In this document: piece after piece, positions 24,720 to 33,620 of the stretch | How positions within the stretch are numbered: the stretch's first letter is position 1 | Layout: the number at the start of each line of letters is the position of its first letter | Notes under the pieces: model-generated | The model's input: the letters and a program-made list of their open reading frames with translations, nothing else | Database searches by the model: none | What the model was told of the DNA's origin: nothing | Origin: Phytohabitans houttuyneae | Lineage (GTDB): Bacteria; Actinomycetota; Actinomycetes; Mycobacteriales; Micromonosporaceae | Assembly: GCF_011764425.1 (NCBI RefSeq) | Contig: NZ_BLPF01000002.1 | Location: 1,054,997 to 1,118,996, forward strand | Direction: 5' to 3' | Length of the DNA: 64,000 nucleotides | Program-made: the position numbers and the translations under genes

Positions 24720-25367
24720 TCAGCCGACAACCGCAGCTCCGGAGACGAGAAAGGTGACCCGCCGGCCGGCATTGACCGCGTGGTCCGCGTAACGCTCGTA
24801 GAAGCGGCCGAGAAGGGCGGCGTCGATCGCGGCCTCCGCACCATACCGCCAGCCGGGTTCGAGCAAGCGGGCCAGCAGGTCACGATGCAACCGGTCCACG
24901 ACGTTGTCATCCCGGTCGAGTTCGGCGGCTCTGGCCAGATCCGGCTCGGAGAGCACGCGGATCAGCTTGGCTGCCATCCGATCCGCGCCGCCAGCCATCT
25001 GCCCGAAAAGGGGGGCGAGCTCGGCCGGAACCGCAGGCTCGGGGTGCGCCCGCAAAGCTGTCCGCGCCACATGCTTGGCCAGATCTCCCATCCGTTCAAG
25101 GTCGGCCGCGACATGCAACGCCGCGAACATCACCCGCAGGTCGGTGGCGACCGGTGCCTGACGGGCCGTAGTGGCTTGCACCCGGTCCTCGATTCGCCAA
25201 CACAGGTCGTTGATCTGAACGTCGCCCGTGATCACCGACTCGGCGGCAGTCCGGTCGGCGGACAGCAGCGCTGTCGTGGCCACGCCGATCGCCGATCGGA
25301 CCGCCTCCGCGGTCGACACCAGCATCTCCCTGATCAGATCCAGCTCTTCCTGAAGCTCGATGCGCAT
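24720..25367 (-). CDS. PhoU-domain protein
   Basis: 215 residues, two three-helix PhoU repeats (IELQEELDLIREMLVSTAEAV at the start; RDDNVVDRLHRDLLARLL and FYERYADHAVNAGRRV in the second), with the metal-binding-type E/D clusters in LERMGDLAKHVA and YERYADHAV. PhoU normally modulates Pst transport and the PhoR kinase, and in mycobacteria it is linked to persistence. No pst genes are near. The start at 25367 has GGAGGGCGTCAC. It is divergent from the hydrogenase operon across two box-like sites. Confidence 0.88.
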   Translation of the reverse strand: MRIELQEELDLIREMLVSTAEAVRSAIGVATTALLSADRTAAESVITGDVQINDLCWRIEDRVQATTARQAPVATDLRVMFAALHVAADLERMGDLAKHVARTALRAHPEPAVPAELAPLFGQMAGGADRMAAKLIRVLSEPDLARAAELDRDDNVVDRLHRDLLARLLEPGWRYGAEAAIDAALLGRFYERYADHAVNAGRRVTFLVSGAAVVG

Positions 25368-25431
25368 GTGACGCCCTCCTGTCGTCTCGTCTCGTCATGT
25401 CAGGGTGTGACCGACGCGACAGCCGGCAGAA

Positions 25432-25445
25432 GGGGCGTTGGGCCC
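25432..25445. promoter_or_regulatory. DosR-box-like operator
   Basis: GGGGCGTTGGGCCC, 65 bp before PhoU (25367) in the divergent gap to the hydrogenase operon. Confidence 0.45.
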
Positions 25446-25453
25446 GCCGCGGC

Positions 25454-25467
25454 GGGCCGGTAGACCC
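25454..25467. promoter_or_regulatory. DosR-box-like operator
   Basis: GGGCCGGTAGACCC, 36 bp before the hydrogenase operon start at 25503 and 8 bp from the neighbouring site, so two dimers could bind side by side. Confidence 0.55.
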
Positions 25468-25502
25468 TGACCGCTCACGTACGGCTCTGGTGTGCTGGGG
25501 CC

Positions 25503-26609
25503 ATGGGTACCGCGCCCGTACTGCTGAACACCCTGGACCCCATGGTGGCGGCGCTTCGCGAGGACGCCTACCGGGTCGTGGGGCCGACGGTTCGCGACGG
25601 TGCGATCGTCCTCGACGAGTTGGAGACGGCCGCCGCTCTGCCCAGCGGCTGGGGTGTGGACGTCGGGCCAGGCGGATACCGCCTGAGCCGGCGGGCCGAC
25701 GCCGCCGCGTTCGCGCACGCGGCGAGCGCTCGGTCGTGGAAGTCGTACCTGCACCCGCCGCGCGAACCACTGTGGACCGCCGCGCGGGATGGAGAGGGTG
25801 GCTTTGCCGTGCGGGAGCCCGACGAGGACCCGGTGCGCTACGCCTTTCTCGGCGTGCGCGCGTGCGACCTACGCGCGATCGCTGTACTCGACCGGGTCCT
25901 CAGCGTACCCGGTGGTCGTTACGCGCGGCGCCGGGAGCGGGTGTTCATCGTGGCGGTGAACTGCACCGAGCCGGCAGCCACATGTTTCTGCGCGGCGACG
26001 GGCAACGGCCCCGCCGTCGGGGCCGGCTTCGACGTGGCACTGACCGAGCTGGCCGACCCGCACGGCGCGCGATATATCGCCGAGGCGGGGTCCGATCGCG
26101 GTGTGGCGCTGCTCGCCCGGCTCCCCGGCTCCCCGGCCTCCGAGACAGACGTCCGCGAGGCCCGCTCAGCCGTCGCGGCCGCGGCTGGGCGGATGGGCCG
26201 CAGCCTGCCCGCGGGCGACCTGCGCGATCTGCTCGCCGGAACACGTACCGCGGCGCGCTGGGACGACGTGGGCAACCGCTGCCTGACGTGTGGCAACTGC
26301 ACCATGGTCTGCCCCACCTGCTTCTGCAGCACGATCGAGGACGACACCGACTTGGCCGGCGACACCGCGCACCGGACCCAGCGGTGGGACTCCTGCTTCG
26401 ACATCGACTTCTCGTACCTGCACGGCGGTCCGGTACGACCGTCCGCGTCTGGCCGGTATCGGCAATGGCTCAGTCACAAGCTGGGCGCCTGGCACGACCA
26501 GTTCGGCGAGTCCGGGTGCGTCGGCTGCGGGCGTTGCATCGTGTGGTGCCCGGCCGGCATCGACATCACGGAGGAAGTGAACGCCCTGGCGGAGGAGGCG
26601 ACCACATGA
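25503..26609 (+). CDS. Hydrogenase iron-sulfur electron-transfer subunit (HydB/HyhB-like)
   Basis: 368 residues. The C-terminal part carries two [4Fe-4S] motifs, CLTCGNCTMVCPTC (about residue 261) and CVGCGRCIVWCPAG (about 340). The N-terminal domain with GVRACDLRAIAVLDRV is typical of the beta subunit of group 3b NAD(P)-linked hydrogenases and sulfhydrogenases. It passes electrons between the flavin subunit and the [NiFe] dimer. It is the first gene of a six-gene operon with overlaps throughout. The start at 25503 has only a weak GGGG site. A box lies 36 bp upstream. Confidence 0.9.
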   Translation: MGTAPVLLNTLDPMVAALREDAYRVVGPTVRDGAIVLDELETAAALPSGWGVDVGPGGYRLSRRADAAAFAHAASARSWKSYLHPPREPLWTAARDGEGGFAVREPDEDPVRYAFLGVRACDLRAIAVLDRVLSVPGGRYARRRERVFIVAVNCTEPAATCFCAATGNGPAVGAGFDVALTELADPHGARYIAEAGSDRGVALLARLPGSPASETDVREARSAVAAAAGRMGRSLPAGDLRDLLAGTRTAARWDDVGNRCLTCGNCTMVCPTCFCSTIEDDTDLAGDTAHRTQRWDSCFDIDFSYLHGGPVRPSASGRYRQWLSHKLGAWHDQFGESGCVGCGRCIVWCPAGIDITEEVNALAEEATT

Positions 26610-27082
26610 TCACCAATACGGCGTACCAGCTCCTCGCCGCCCATCCGTTCCTGGCCGGCATGGACCAACCGCAACTGAACCGGCTGGCGTCCTGGGGCCA
26701 CCGCTCCTCGTTCCACGCCGGTACGCGGATCTTCTCCGAAGGCGGCCAGGCGGACCGGTTCTGGCTGATCCGTGAAGGGCGGGTCGCGCTCGACACGCAC
26801 GTTCCCGGGCGGGGCGACGTGGTAATCGAGACCCTCGGGCCGGGGTCGGTGCTGGGCTGGTCGTGGCTGTTTTCGCCGTTTCGGTGGCACTTCGGCGCCG
26901 CGACGGTGGAGCCGACCCTCACCGTGGAGATGGACGGCAAGGGTGTGCGGCGCCTGTGCGATGAGGACCCGGTCATCGGGTACGAGTTGAACCGCCGCTT
27001 CGTGCAGGTTGTCGTCCAGCGGCTGCAAGCCACCCGCGTCCGCCTGCTGGACCTGTACAGCGGGCCGGGAGACCGGCGATGA
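26606..27082 (+). CDS. Cyclic-nucleotide-binding-domain protein in the hydrogenase operon
   Basis: 158 residues, one cNMP-binding beta-roll without HTH (GQADRFWLIREGRVAL; LGWSWLFSPFRWHFG), a paralogue of 23674-24150. Its ATG overlaps the stop of the iron-sulfur subunit and its stop overlaps the next start (ATGA both times), so it is translated in step with the hydrogenase subunits. It may be an accessory or regulatory subunit responding to a nucleotide. Similar genes sit in group 3b operons of other actinobacteria, as I recall. Confidence 0.85.
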   Translation: MITNTAYQLLAAHPFLAGMDQPQLNRLASWGHRSSFHAGTRIFSEGGQADRFWLIREGRVALDTHVPGRGDVVIETLGPGSVLGWSWLFSPFRWHFGAATVEPTLTVEMDGKGVRRLCDEDPVIGYELNRRFVQVVVQRLQATRVRLLDLYSGPGDRR

Positions 27083-27894
27083 CCGACCTGATGCTTCCCC
27101 TGCCGTACCGGGTCACCGCGCGGCGGCTGGAGGCCACGGACACTGTCACCCTCACACTCGCCCCGGTAGGTGAGGGGATCGGAACCTGGGAGCCGGGTCA
27201 GTTCACGATGCTCTACGGCTTCGGCGTCGGTGAGGTACCGATCTCGATCAGCGGCGGCGACGGCGGGCGGATCCACCACACGGTGCGGGACGTCGGGGCG
27301 GTCAGCCACGCGCTCTGCGGCACCGGCGTCGGTGGCCGGCTGGGCGTGCGCGGGCCGTACGGGCACGGATGGGATCCGGACAGCGCCGAGGGCAACGACC
27401 TGCTGCTGGTCGCCGGCGGGATCGGCCTGGCACCGCTGCGGCCTGTGCTGACCTGGGCGCTGGCCCGCCGCGAGCGGTACGGGCGGATCGCGCTGCTGGT
27501 CGGCGCCCGTACCCCGGCCGACCTGCTGTACCCGCGCGAGTACCCGGCCTGGCGGGCGGCTGGCGTCCAACTGCTCGTGACGGTCGACCGCGCCGACGCT
27601 GGCTGGGGAGGCCACGTCGGCGTGGTCACCACCCTGGTCGACCAGGCCGACTTTGCCCCGGACAACACCGTCGCGTTCGTGTGCGGACCTGAGCCGATGA
27701 TGCGCTTCACCGCCCGTGCCCTGGGCGCCCGCGGTGTGCCGGACCGCGCGGTGCGAGTCTCGTTGGAGCGCAACATGCGGTGCGGTATCGCCCTATGTGG
27801 ACACTGCCAGCTCGGCCCGCTGCTGGTGTGCCGCGACGGCCCGGTGGCCAGCTACGACGTGGCCGGCCAACTGCTCGACGTGAAGGAGCTGTGA
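27079..27894 (+). CDS. Hydrogenase FAD/NAD(P)-binding subunit (HydG/HyhG-like)
   Basis: 271 residues. Ferredoxin-NADP reductase type: a beta-barrel FAD domain (about 1-105; [22 protein letters not shown]), an NAD(P) domain (about 110-220; [24 protein letters not shown]) and a C-terminal [2Fe-2S] cluster site ([19 protein letters not shown]). It connects H2 oxidation or evolution to NAD(P)(H). It overlaps both neighbours (ATGA upstream, TGATG downstream). Confidence 0.92.
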   Translation: MTDLMLPLPYRVTARRLEATDTVTLTLAPVGEGIGTWEPGQFTMLYGFGVGEVPISISGGDGGRIHHTVRDVGAVSHALCGTGVGGRLGVRGPYGHGWDPDSAEGNDLLLVAGGIGLAPLRPVLTWALARRERYGRIALLVGARTPADLLYPREYPAWRAAGVQLLVTVDRADAGWGGHVGVVTTLVDQADFAPDNTVAFVCGPEPMMRFTARALGARGVPDRAVRVSLERNMRCGIALCGHCQLGPLLVCRDGPVASYDVAGQLLDVKEL

Positions 27895-28714
27895 TGGCTG
27901 CTCCGACGCTCGCGGTCTGGAAGTTCGCCTCTTGCGACGGCTGCCAGCTGAGCCTGCTGGACTGCGAGGACGAGCTGCTCACCGTGGCCGGCGCCGTACG
28001 CATCGCCCACTTCCTGGAGGCATCCAGCGCGGTGGAGCGCGGTCCGTACGACGTGTCGCTGGTGGAGGGTTCCGTCACCACACCGGCCGACCTGGCGCGG
28101 ATCCACCACATCCGGGAGCAGTCGGGGGTGCTGGTGACGATCGGTGCCTGCGCGACCGCGGGGGCATTCAGGCGCTGCGAAACGGCGCCGACGTCGACGA
28201 GTTCCGGCGAACGGTCTACGCCCACCCCGAGTATGTGGCAACGCTGGCCGACTCGACGCCGATCGCGGCGCACGTACCTGTGGACTACGAGCTGCGCGGC
28301 TGCCCGATCAGCCGCAGTCAGCTGCTGGAGCTACTCGGCGCCCTGCTGGCCGGGCGCCGGCCGCGTCTGCCCGCGTACAGCGTCTGTTTCGAGTGCAAAC
28401 TGCGAGGCACGACCTGCGTCCTGGTGGCCGACCGGACACCATGCCTGGGCCCGGTCACCCAAGCCGGGTGTGGGGCGATCTGCCCGGCCTACGGGCGTGG
28501 CTGCTACGGCTGCTTCGGCCCCACAGCCGGCGCCGACACCGGCACGCTCACCAGGGTGCTGCGCGCGGGCGGTCTTACCGGCGCCGACATTGCCCGCCTG
28601 TACCGGACGTTCAACGTGGCGGCCCCGGCCTTCACGGCCGCCGCCGTCGCGGCCGAGTCGGAGGCCGGCGGAGCTGCCGATCGCGAAGGGGATGGCGATG
28701 ACTCACCGCAGTGA
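27894..28714 (+). CDS. [NiFe] hydrogenase small subunit, apparent frameshift
   Basis: The N-terminus has the proximal-cluster ligands [11 protein letters not shown] (Cys 14 and 17), then the GACAT motif; the C-terminal half has [18 protein letters not shown] for further clusters. The frame breaks after GACATAG. One more G in the run at 28160-28164 restores [14 protein letters not shown] and a 273-residue subunit, normal for group 3 enzymes. There is no Tat signal, so it is cytoplasmic. It overlaps the large subunit start by 17 bp. Confidence 0.9.
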
Positions 28715-30002
28715 CCGCGCGTTGCGGGTCGAAGGTTTGGCCCGGGTCGAGGGCGAGGGCGGGATGCGCGTCCGGGTCGTCGACGGACAGGTCACCGACG
28801 TACAGCTGCAGATCTACGAGCCACCACGCTTCTTCGAGGGCTTCCTGCGCGGCCGCCGGTACACCGAACCGCCGGACATCACCGCTCGCATCTGCGGAAT
28901 CTGCCCGGTCGCCTACCAGATGTCCGCCTGCCAGGCCATCGAAGACGCCTGTGGCGTCGAGGTCGGCGGCACGCTGGCCGATCTGCGACGGCTCCTCTAC
29001 TGCGGTGAGTGGATCGAAAGTCACGCCCTGCACATCTACCTTCTGCACGCTCCGGACTTCCTCGGCTACCCCGGCGCCGTGGAGCTGGCCCGCGATCACC
29101 GGGACATCGTCGAGCGGGGACTGGCGCTGAAGAAGGTCGGCAACGAAATCCTGGAGGTGCTCGGAGGCAGGGCGATCCACCCGATAAACATTAAGGTCGG
29201 CGGTTTCTACCGCGCACCCGACCCGGCCACCCTCGCAGCCCTGCGCCCGGCTCTGCGGCGAGCGCGGGACGACGCGCTCGCGACCGTGTCCTGGGTCGCC
29301 GGGTTCGACTTTCCGGACTTCACCCACCCGCACGAGATGCTCGCCCTGGTGGAGCCGGGCCGGTACGCGATCGAGCGGGGCACGCCGTGCACTGACCGCG
29401 GTCTGACCTTTCCGGTCCGCGAGTTCGAGACCTACGTGCGCGAGGAGCAGGTTTCCCATTCCACCGCGCTGCACGCCCACCTGGCTGGTCGGGGCCGTTA
29501 CCTGACCGGACCGCTGGCCCGGTTCGCACTCAGCCGCCAGTGGCTGTCCCCGCTGGCCGCCCAGGCAGCGGCGGAGGCGGGACTGGACGGCGGCTGCCGG
29601 AACCCGTTCCGCAGCATCGTGGTGCGTGCGGTCGAGCTGGCCTACGCGGTCGAGGAGGCCCTGCGACTCATCGAGGAGTACGAGCCACCCACGGTGTCCG
29701 ATGTGGACGTCGTCGCACGCGCCGGCAGAGGGTACGGCGCGACCGAAGCACCGAGAGGGACGCTGTTCCACCGGTACGAGCTGGCCGGGGACGGGACCGT
29801 GCGGTCGGCCCGGATCGTTCCGCCCACATCGCAGAACCAGGCCGCGATCGAGGATGACCTGCGCCGGTTCGTACAGGACCGCCTGGCCCTGGACGACCAC
29901 CGGCTGACGCACGAGTGCGAGCAAGCGATCCGCAACTACGACCCGTGCATATCCTGTGCCACGCACTTCCTCGATCTCAGCGTGGAGCGGGAGACGACGT
30001 GA
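28698..30002 (+). CDS. [NiFe] hydrogenase large (catalytic) subunit, group 3b type
   Basis: 434 residues. The nickel ligands are present in the N-terminal motif RICGICP and in the C-terminal [10 protein letters not shown], with an 11-12-residue tail (ending SVERETT) for removal by the maturation protease encoded next. Motif style and the operon (flavin and dicluster subunits) indicate a cytoplasmic NAD(P)-coupled group 3b enzyme. The DosR-controlled Hyh of M. smegmatis, which evolves H2 under hypoxia, is the closest described case. The start at 28698 is preferred over 28692 by its AAGGGG spacing. Confidence 0.94.
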   Translation: MTHRSDRALRVEGLARVEGEGGMRVRVVDGQVTDVQLQIYEPPRFFEGFLRGRRYTEPPDITARICGICPVAYQMSACQAIEDACGVEVGGTLADLRRLLYCGEWIESHALHIYLLHAPDFLGYPGAVELARDHRDIVERGLALKKVGNEILEVLGGRAIHPINIKVGGFYRAPDPATLAALRPALRRARDDALATVSWVAGFDFPDFTHPHEMLALVEPGRYAIERGTPCTDRGLTFPVREFETYVREEQVSHSTALHAHLAGRGRYLTGPLARFALSRQWLSPLAAQAAAEAGLDGGCRNPFRSIVVRAVELAYAVEEALRLIEEYEPPTVSDVDVVARAGRGYGATEAPRGTLFHRYELAGDGTVRSARIVPPTSQNQAAIEDDLRRFVQDRLALDDHRLTHECEQAIRNYDPCISCATHFLDLSVERETT

Positions 30003-30457
30003 GCGCTGTCGTGATCGGAGTCGGCAATGCCTACCGGCGCGACGACGGCGTAGGCCCGGCGGTGGTCGCCCGACTGGGCTCCCATCAGCTGCCCGGCGTG
30101 CGGCTGGTGGACTGTGACGGAGAAACCGGACGTCTGCTGGAACTCTGGCGCGACGCAGACGTCGTCGTCATCGTCGACGCGGTCCGGGTCCGGCATCCGC
30201 AGCCGGGTCGGGTCCATCGGCGGAGCCTGGACCGGCCAACCTTTCGCGGCCGGCCGGCCAGCTCTCATGGCGCCGACCTCGGTGACGCGGTCGAGTTGGC
30301 CCGTGTGCTCGGCCGGCTGCCCCGGCTGTTGCTGCTGTACGCGGTGGAGGTGGCGGACACGTCGTTCGGCATCGGTCTCTCACCGGCGGTGGATGCAGCT
30401 GCCGACCAGCTGACCACCGAGGTCGTCGCGACCCTGCGCGCGCGAGTCTCGGCCTGA
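29999..30457 (+). CDS. Hydrogenase maturation endopeptidase (HyaD/HycI family)
   Basis: 152 residues. [19 protein letters not shown] is the family signature with the Ni-sensing acidic residue (RDDG), and VVVIVDAVR gives the second. It cleaves the large-subunit tail after nickel insertion. GTG 29999 overlaps the large-subunit stop (GTGA). It is the last gene of the operon and converges on the flavodoxin-like gene. Confidence 0.9.
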   Translation: MSAVVIGVGNAYRRDDGVGPAVVARLGSHQLPGVRLVDCDGETGRLLELWRDADVVVIVDAVRVRHPQPGRVHRRSLDRPTFRGRPASSHGADLGDAVELARVLGRLPRLLLLYAVEVADTSFGIGLSPAVDAAADQLTTEVVATLRARVSA

Positions 30458-30462
30458 CCCGG

Positions 30463-30963
30463 TCAGCCGGCGCGTATCTCCGCGGCGATGTCGCGCGCCC
30501 ACGCGCGGACCCGGTCCGGGTTGCGGAAGTCACCGGCATGGCCTTCGCTGTCCATCCGGCGGGCGATGAACCCGAGCCAGCCACGGGTTTCGGTGCTGAG
30601 CCGTCCGCCGAAGGTGACGTGCCCACGCGCGTGCAGCGCGCGGATCGCCTCCAGCGCCTGCGGCGTTGGCGGCACCTCGGCCTCGTCGGCGGAGCTGTCC
30701 AGCGGTCCGCTGCTGAACAGCCACACCGGCGGCAGCGCGGGCCGACCGGCGAACCGGTGCGCGAACTGCCGGGCGTCGCGGTGCCATCCGGCCGCGTACA
30801 TCGCGCCGCCGAGGACGACCGCCGCGTACCCGTCGATGTCGTCGACCTCGGCAGCCGGGCGCACGTCGACGGCAAGGGCCGCGCCGCGAAGCTCTTCGGC
30901 GATCCAGCCGGCGATCTCAGCGGTCGAGCCGCCGGTGGTCGCGTAGGCAACGAGCACTGTCAT
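30463..30963 (-). CDS. Flavodoxin-domain protein (HemG-like)
   Basis: 166 residues. The N-terminal FMN-phosphate loop is VAYATTGGSTAEIAGWIAEEL, with YAAVVLGGAMYAAGWH as second FMN region. The length and the W/R-rich C-terminus (GWLGFIARRM) resemble HemG-type protoporphyrinogen oxidase or flavodoxin domain proteins. It follows cydB by 20 bp and is probably the third gene of the cytochrome bd operon. A role in heme supply or low-potential electron transfer is inference. The start at 30963 has AAGGAGGGATCCG. Confidence 0.85.
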   Translation of the reverse strand: MTVLVAYATTGGSTAEIAGWIAEELRGAALAVDVRPAAEVDDIDGYAAVVLGGAMYAAGWHRDARQFAHRFAGRPALPPVWLFSSGPLDSSADEAEVPPTPQALEAIRALHARGHVTFGGRLSTETRGWLGFIARRMDSEGHAGDFRNPDRVRAWARDIAAEIRAG

Positions 30964-30983
30964 TCGGATCCCTCCTTGGATCG

Positions 30984-31985
30984 TCAGGCGTCGGGGATGT
31001 CGCGGACGCCGATGCGGCGGCGGAAGACCCAGTAGGTCCAGCTTTGGTAGAGCAGGACGATTGGGGTGAAGGCGAGGGCGACCCAGGTCATGATTTTGAG
31101 TGTGTAGGGGGTGGAGGAGGCGTTGTCGATGGTGAGGTTGTTCGCGGTGTCGGTTGTGGAGGGTAGGACGTTGGGGAACAGGGCGGCGAAGAGGGTGGCG
31201 ACGGCGAGGGCGATGGCTGCGGCGGTGCCGAGGAAGGCCCGGCCTTCGCGGCCGGCGCGGTTGGCGGCGAGGCCGGCGACGAGTGCGGCGGCGGCGAGGA
31301 TGGCGAGGATGGTGGCGGTGGTGCCGCCGCGGATGTCGAGGATGGTCCAGGTCAGGAAGGCTACGGCGAGGGCGCCGGTGATCAGGCCGGTGCGGGCGGC
31401 TAGGGCGTTGGCGCGGGTGCGTATGTCGCCGGTGGTTTTCAGTGCGAGGAAGACGGCGCCGTGGGTGGTGAAGAGGGTGAGGGTGACGAGGCCGCCGAGT
31501 AGGGCGTAGGGGTTGAGTAGGTGCCAGAGGTTGCCGATGTATTCGTGGTCGGTGTCGAGGGGTACGCCGCGGACGATGTTGGCGAAGGCGATGCCCCAGA
31601 GCAGGGCGGGTAGGAGGGATCCGGCGATGATGGCTGTGTCCCAGCGGGCCCGCCAGGTGGGGTCGGGGCGTTTGCCGCGGTATTCGAAGGCGACGCCGCG
31701 CAGGATGAGGGCGGTGAGGATGAGTAGTAGGGGGAGGTAGAAGCCGGAGAAGAGGGTGGCGTACCACTCGGGGAAGGCGGCGAACATGGCGCCGCCGGCG
31801 GTGAGGACCCATACTTCGTTGCCGTCCCAGACGGGGCCGATGGTGTTGATGAGTACCCGCCGTTCGCGTTCGTCGTGGGCGAGTACGGGCAGCAGGATGC
31901 CGACGCCGAAGTCGAAGCCTTCCAGGACGAAGTAGCCGATGAACAGCACCGCGATGAGCAGGAACCACAGGGTCGAGAGGTCCAT
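30984..31985 (-). CDS. cydB: Cytochrome bd ubiquinol oxidase subunit II
   Basis: 333 residues, about eight membrane helices. The N-terminus MDLSTLWFLLIAVLFIGYFVLEGFDFGVG and the following GNEVWVLTAGGAMFAAFPEWYA are diagnostic. The base composition of the middle shows a strong run of G/C-ended codons on the minus strand. Together with CydA it forms the high-affinity oxygen-scavenging oxidase. Starts 13 bp after the cydA stop. Confidence 0.95.
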   Translation of the reverse strand: MDLSTLWFLLIAVLFIGYFVLEGFDFGVGILLPVLAHDERERRVLINTIGPVWDGNEVWVLTAGGAMFAAFPEWYATLFSGFYLPLLLILTALILRGVAFEYRGKRPDPTWRARWDTAIIAGSLLPALLWGIAFANIVRGVPLDTDHEYIGNLWHLLNPYALLGGLVTLTLFTTHGAVFLALKTTGDIRTRANALAARTGLITGALAVAFLTWTILDIRGGTTATILAILAAAALVAGLAANRAGREGRAFLGTAAAIALAVATLFAALFPNVLPSTTDTANNLTIDNASSTPYTLKIMTWVALAFTPIVLLYQSWTYWVFRRRIGVRDIPDA

Positions 31986-31997
31986 CGTGGATGCTCC

Positions 31998-33410
31998 TCA
32001 GTAGGCGAACGAGAGCGGGCGGTCTTCGGTGTCGTCGACGTCGGTGTCGGCGGGTGGCTGCGCTTCGGGCAGGCCGGCTCTGGCATAGCGCAGCAGCAGC
32101 CGGATCTCGATGAAGGCGAGCAGGCCGTACAGGAGCGTGAACCCGGCCAGTGACGTGACGACCTCGCCGGTGGAGACACTGCGGGAGACACCGTCGCGGG
32201 TGAGCATCTCGCTGAACACGATCCACGGTTGGCGGCCCATCTCGGTGAAGATCCAGCCGAACGCGTTCGCAGCCAGGGGCAGCAGCGGCAGGACCAGGCC
32301 GGCGCGAAGCAGCCAGCGCGATGCCGGTGCGCGCCCTCGCCGCAATGTCCACAGCGTCCAGACAGCGACCAGTGCGGCGAGCATGCCAAATCCGATCATC
32401 AGGCGGAAGCTCCAGTAGGTGACCGGGATGATCGGCGTGTAGGAGCCGGGACCGTACTCGGCGACGTACTGATCCTGCAGGTCGTTGATTCCTTTGACCT
32501 CGCCGTTCAGGTCGCCGGTGGCCAGCCAGGACAGCAGGTCGGGGATCTTGAGCGAGTAGACCTCGCGGCTGCCGTCGAGCGTGCCGATGGTGAAGACCGA
32601 GAAGGCGGCCGGCTGCTCGGTCTCGTAGAGCGCCTCCGCGGCGGCCATCTTCATCGGCTGTACCTGCGTCATGATCTTGCCTTGGACGTCGCCGGTGACG
32701 ATTGTCGCCGCCGCCGCGATGACGGTGACCCAGGCGCCGAGTTTCGCGGCGCTGCGGAAGGCGCTGGCCTGGTCGGTGCCGGGCCGGCGGATCAGGTGCC
32801 ACAGGGCGACGGCGAGTACGAGTGCGCCGGCGGTCAGGAAGCAGCCGGCGAGTGTGTGCGGGAAGGTGACCAGGGTGACCTTGTTGGTCAGCACGGCGCC
32901 GAAGTCGTGCAGCTCGGCGCGGCCGGTCTCGGGGTTGAAGCGGTAGCCGACCGGGTGCTGCATCCAGGAGTTGGCGGCGAGGATGAAGTAGGCGGACAGG
33001 ATGGTGCCGACCGCGACCGCCCAGATGCATGCGAGGTGTATGCGGCGGGGGAGTCGGTCCCAGCCGAATATCCACAGGCCGAGGAATGTGGATTCCAGGA
33101 AGAAGGCGAGGAGGGCTTCGATGGCCAGGGGTGCGCCGAAGATGTCGCCGACGAAGCGGGAGTAGTCGCTCCAGTTCATGCCGAACTGGAACTCCTGCAC
33201 GATGCCGGTGACCACGCCCATCGCGAAGTTGATCAGGAGTAGCTTGCCGTAGAAGCGGGTCAGCCGCAGCCACCGTTCGTCGCCGGTCCGCGCCCAGACC
33301 GTCTGCATGGTCGCGACCAGGCAGGACAGGCCGATCGTGATCGGTACGAACAGGAAGTGGTAGACGGTGGTGACGCCGAACTGCCACCGCGCCAGGTCGA
33401 GAGCGTCCAC
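31998..33410 (-). CDS. cydA: Cytochrome bd ubiquinol oxidase subunit I
   Basis: 470 residues, about nine membrane helices. The heme b595 ligand His is about residue 18 (TTVYHFLFVPITIG) and the b558 ligand His lies in VTFPHTLAGCFLTAG. The Q loop is of the short type. The GTG at 33410 has AAAGGGGAC upstream; the much longer open frame beyond it is antisense to hypF and not coding. A symmetric box at 33509-33522 lies 99 bp upstream and also 99 bp from the divergent hypF, so respiration and hydrogenase maturation may be switched together. Confidence 0.95.
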   Translation of the reverse strand: MDALDLARWQFGVTTVYHFLFVPITIGLSCLVATMQTVWARTGDERWLRLTRFYGKLLLINFAMGVVTGIVQEFQFGMNWSDYSRFVGDIFGAPLAIEALLAFFLESTFLGLWIFGWDRLPRRIHLACIWAVAVGTILSAYFILAANSWMQHPVGYRFNPETGRAELHDFGAVLTNKVTLVTFPHTLAGCFLTAGALVLAVALWHLIRRPGTDQASAFRSAAKLGAWVTVIAAAATIVTGDVQGKIMTQVQPMKMAAAEALYETEQPAAFSVFTIGTLDGSREVYSLKIPDLLSWLATGDLNGEVKGINDLQDQYVAEYGPGSYTPIIPVTYWSFRLMIGFGMLAALVAVWTLWTLRRGRAPASRWLLRAGLVLPLLPLAANAFGWIFTEMGRQPWIVFSEMLTRDGVSRSVSTGEVVTSLAGFTLLYGLLAFIEIRLLLRYARAGLPEAQPPADTDVDDTEDRPLSFAY

Positions 33411-33508
33411 GCTGCCGTCCCCTTTCAGCCGCTGAGCCAAGTAGTCGACCGGCGCTCGGTGTGCGGCCGTTCCTGGAGAGGATCTGGTCGCCAACCCGTC
33501 GGCCAGAA

Positions 33509-33522
33509 GGGCCGAAAGACCC
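33509..33522. promoter_or_regulatory. DosR-box-like operator between cydA and hypF
   Basis: GGGCCGAAAGACCC with extended symmetry GAAGGGCC/GACCCTTC. It is equidistant (99 bp) from the divergent cydA and hypF starts. Confidence 0.65.
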
Positions 33523-33542
33523 TTCCGCATGGGACCTGGCAG

Positions 33543-33556
33543 CGGACCTTCGGCAC
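33543..33556. promoter_or_regulatory. Weak DosR-box-like site
   Basis: CGGACCTTCGGCAC, 65 bp before hypF (33621). Two or more deviations in the halves. Confidence 0.3.
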
Positions 33557-33620
33557 TTACCCGCCGCCGGGGCCAGAGCACAGGCTGGCAGTGAACGCCA
33601 GACCGGCCCGAGGGGGAGAA

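Noticed and set aside
30463-33387. 974-residue minus-strand frame across cydA-cydB
   Set aside because: Only its last 166 codons (flavodoxin) are real; the rest is an Arg/Pro/His-rich out-of-frame reading of the cyd genes.
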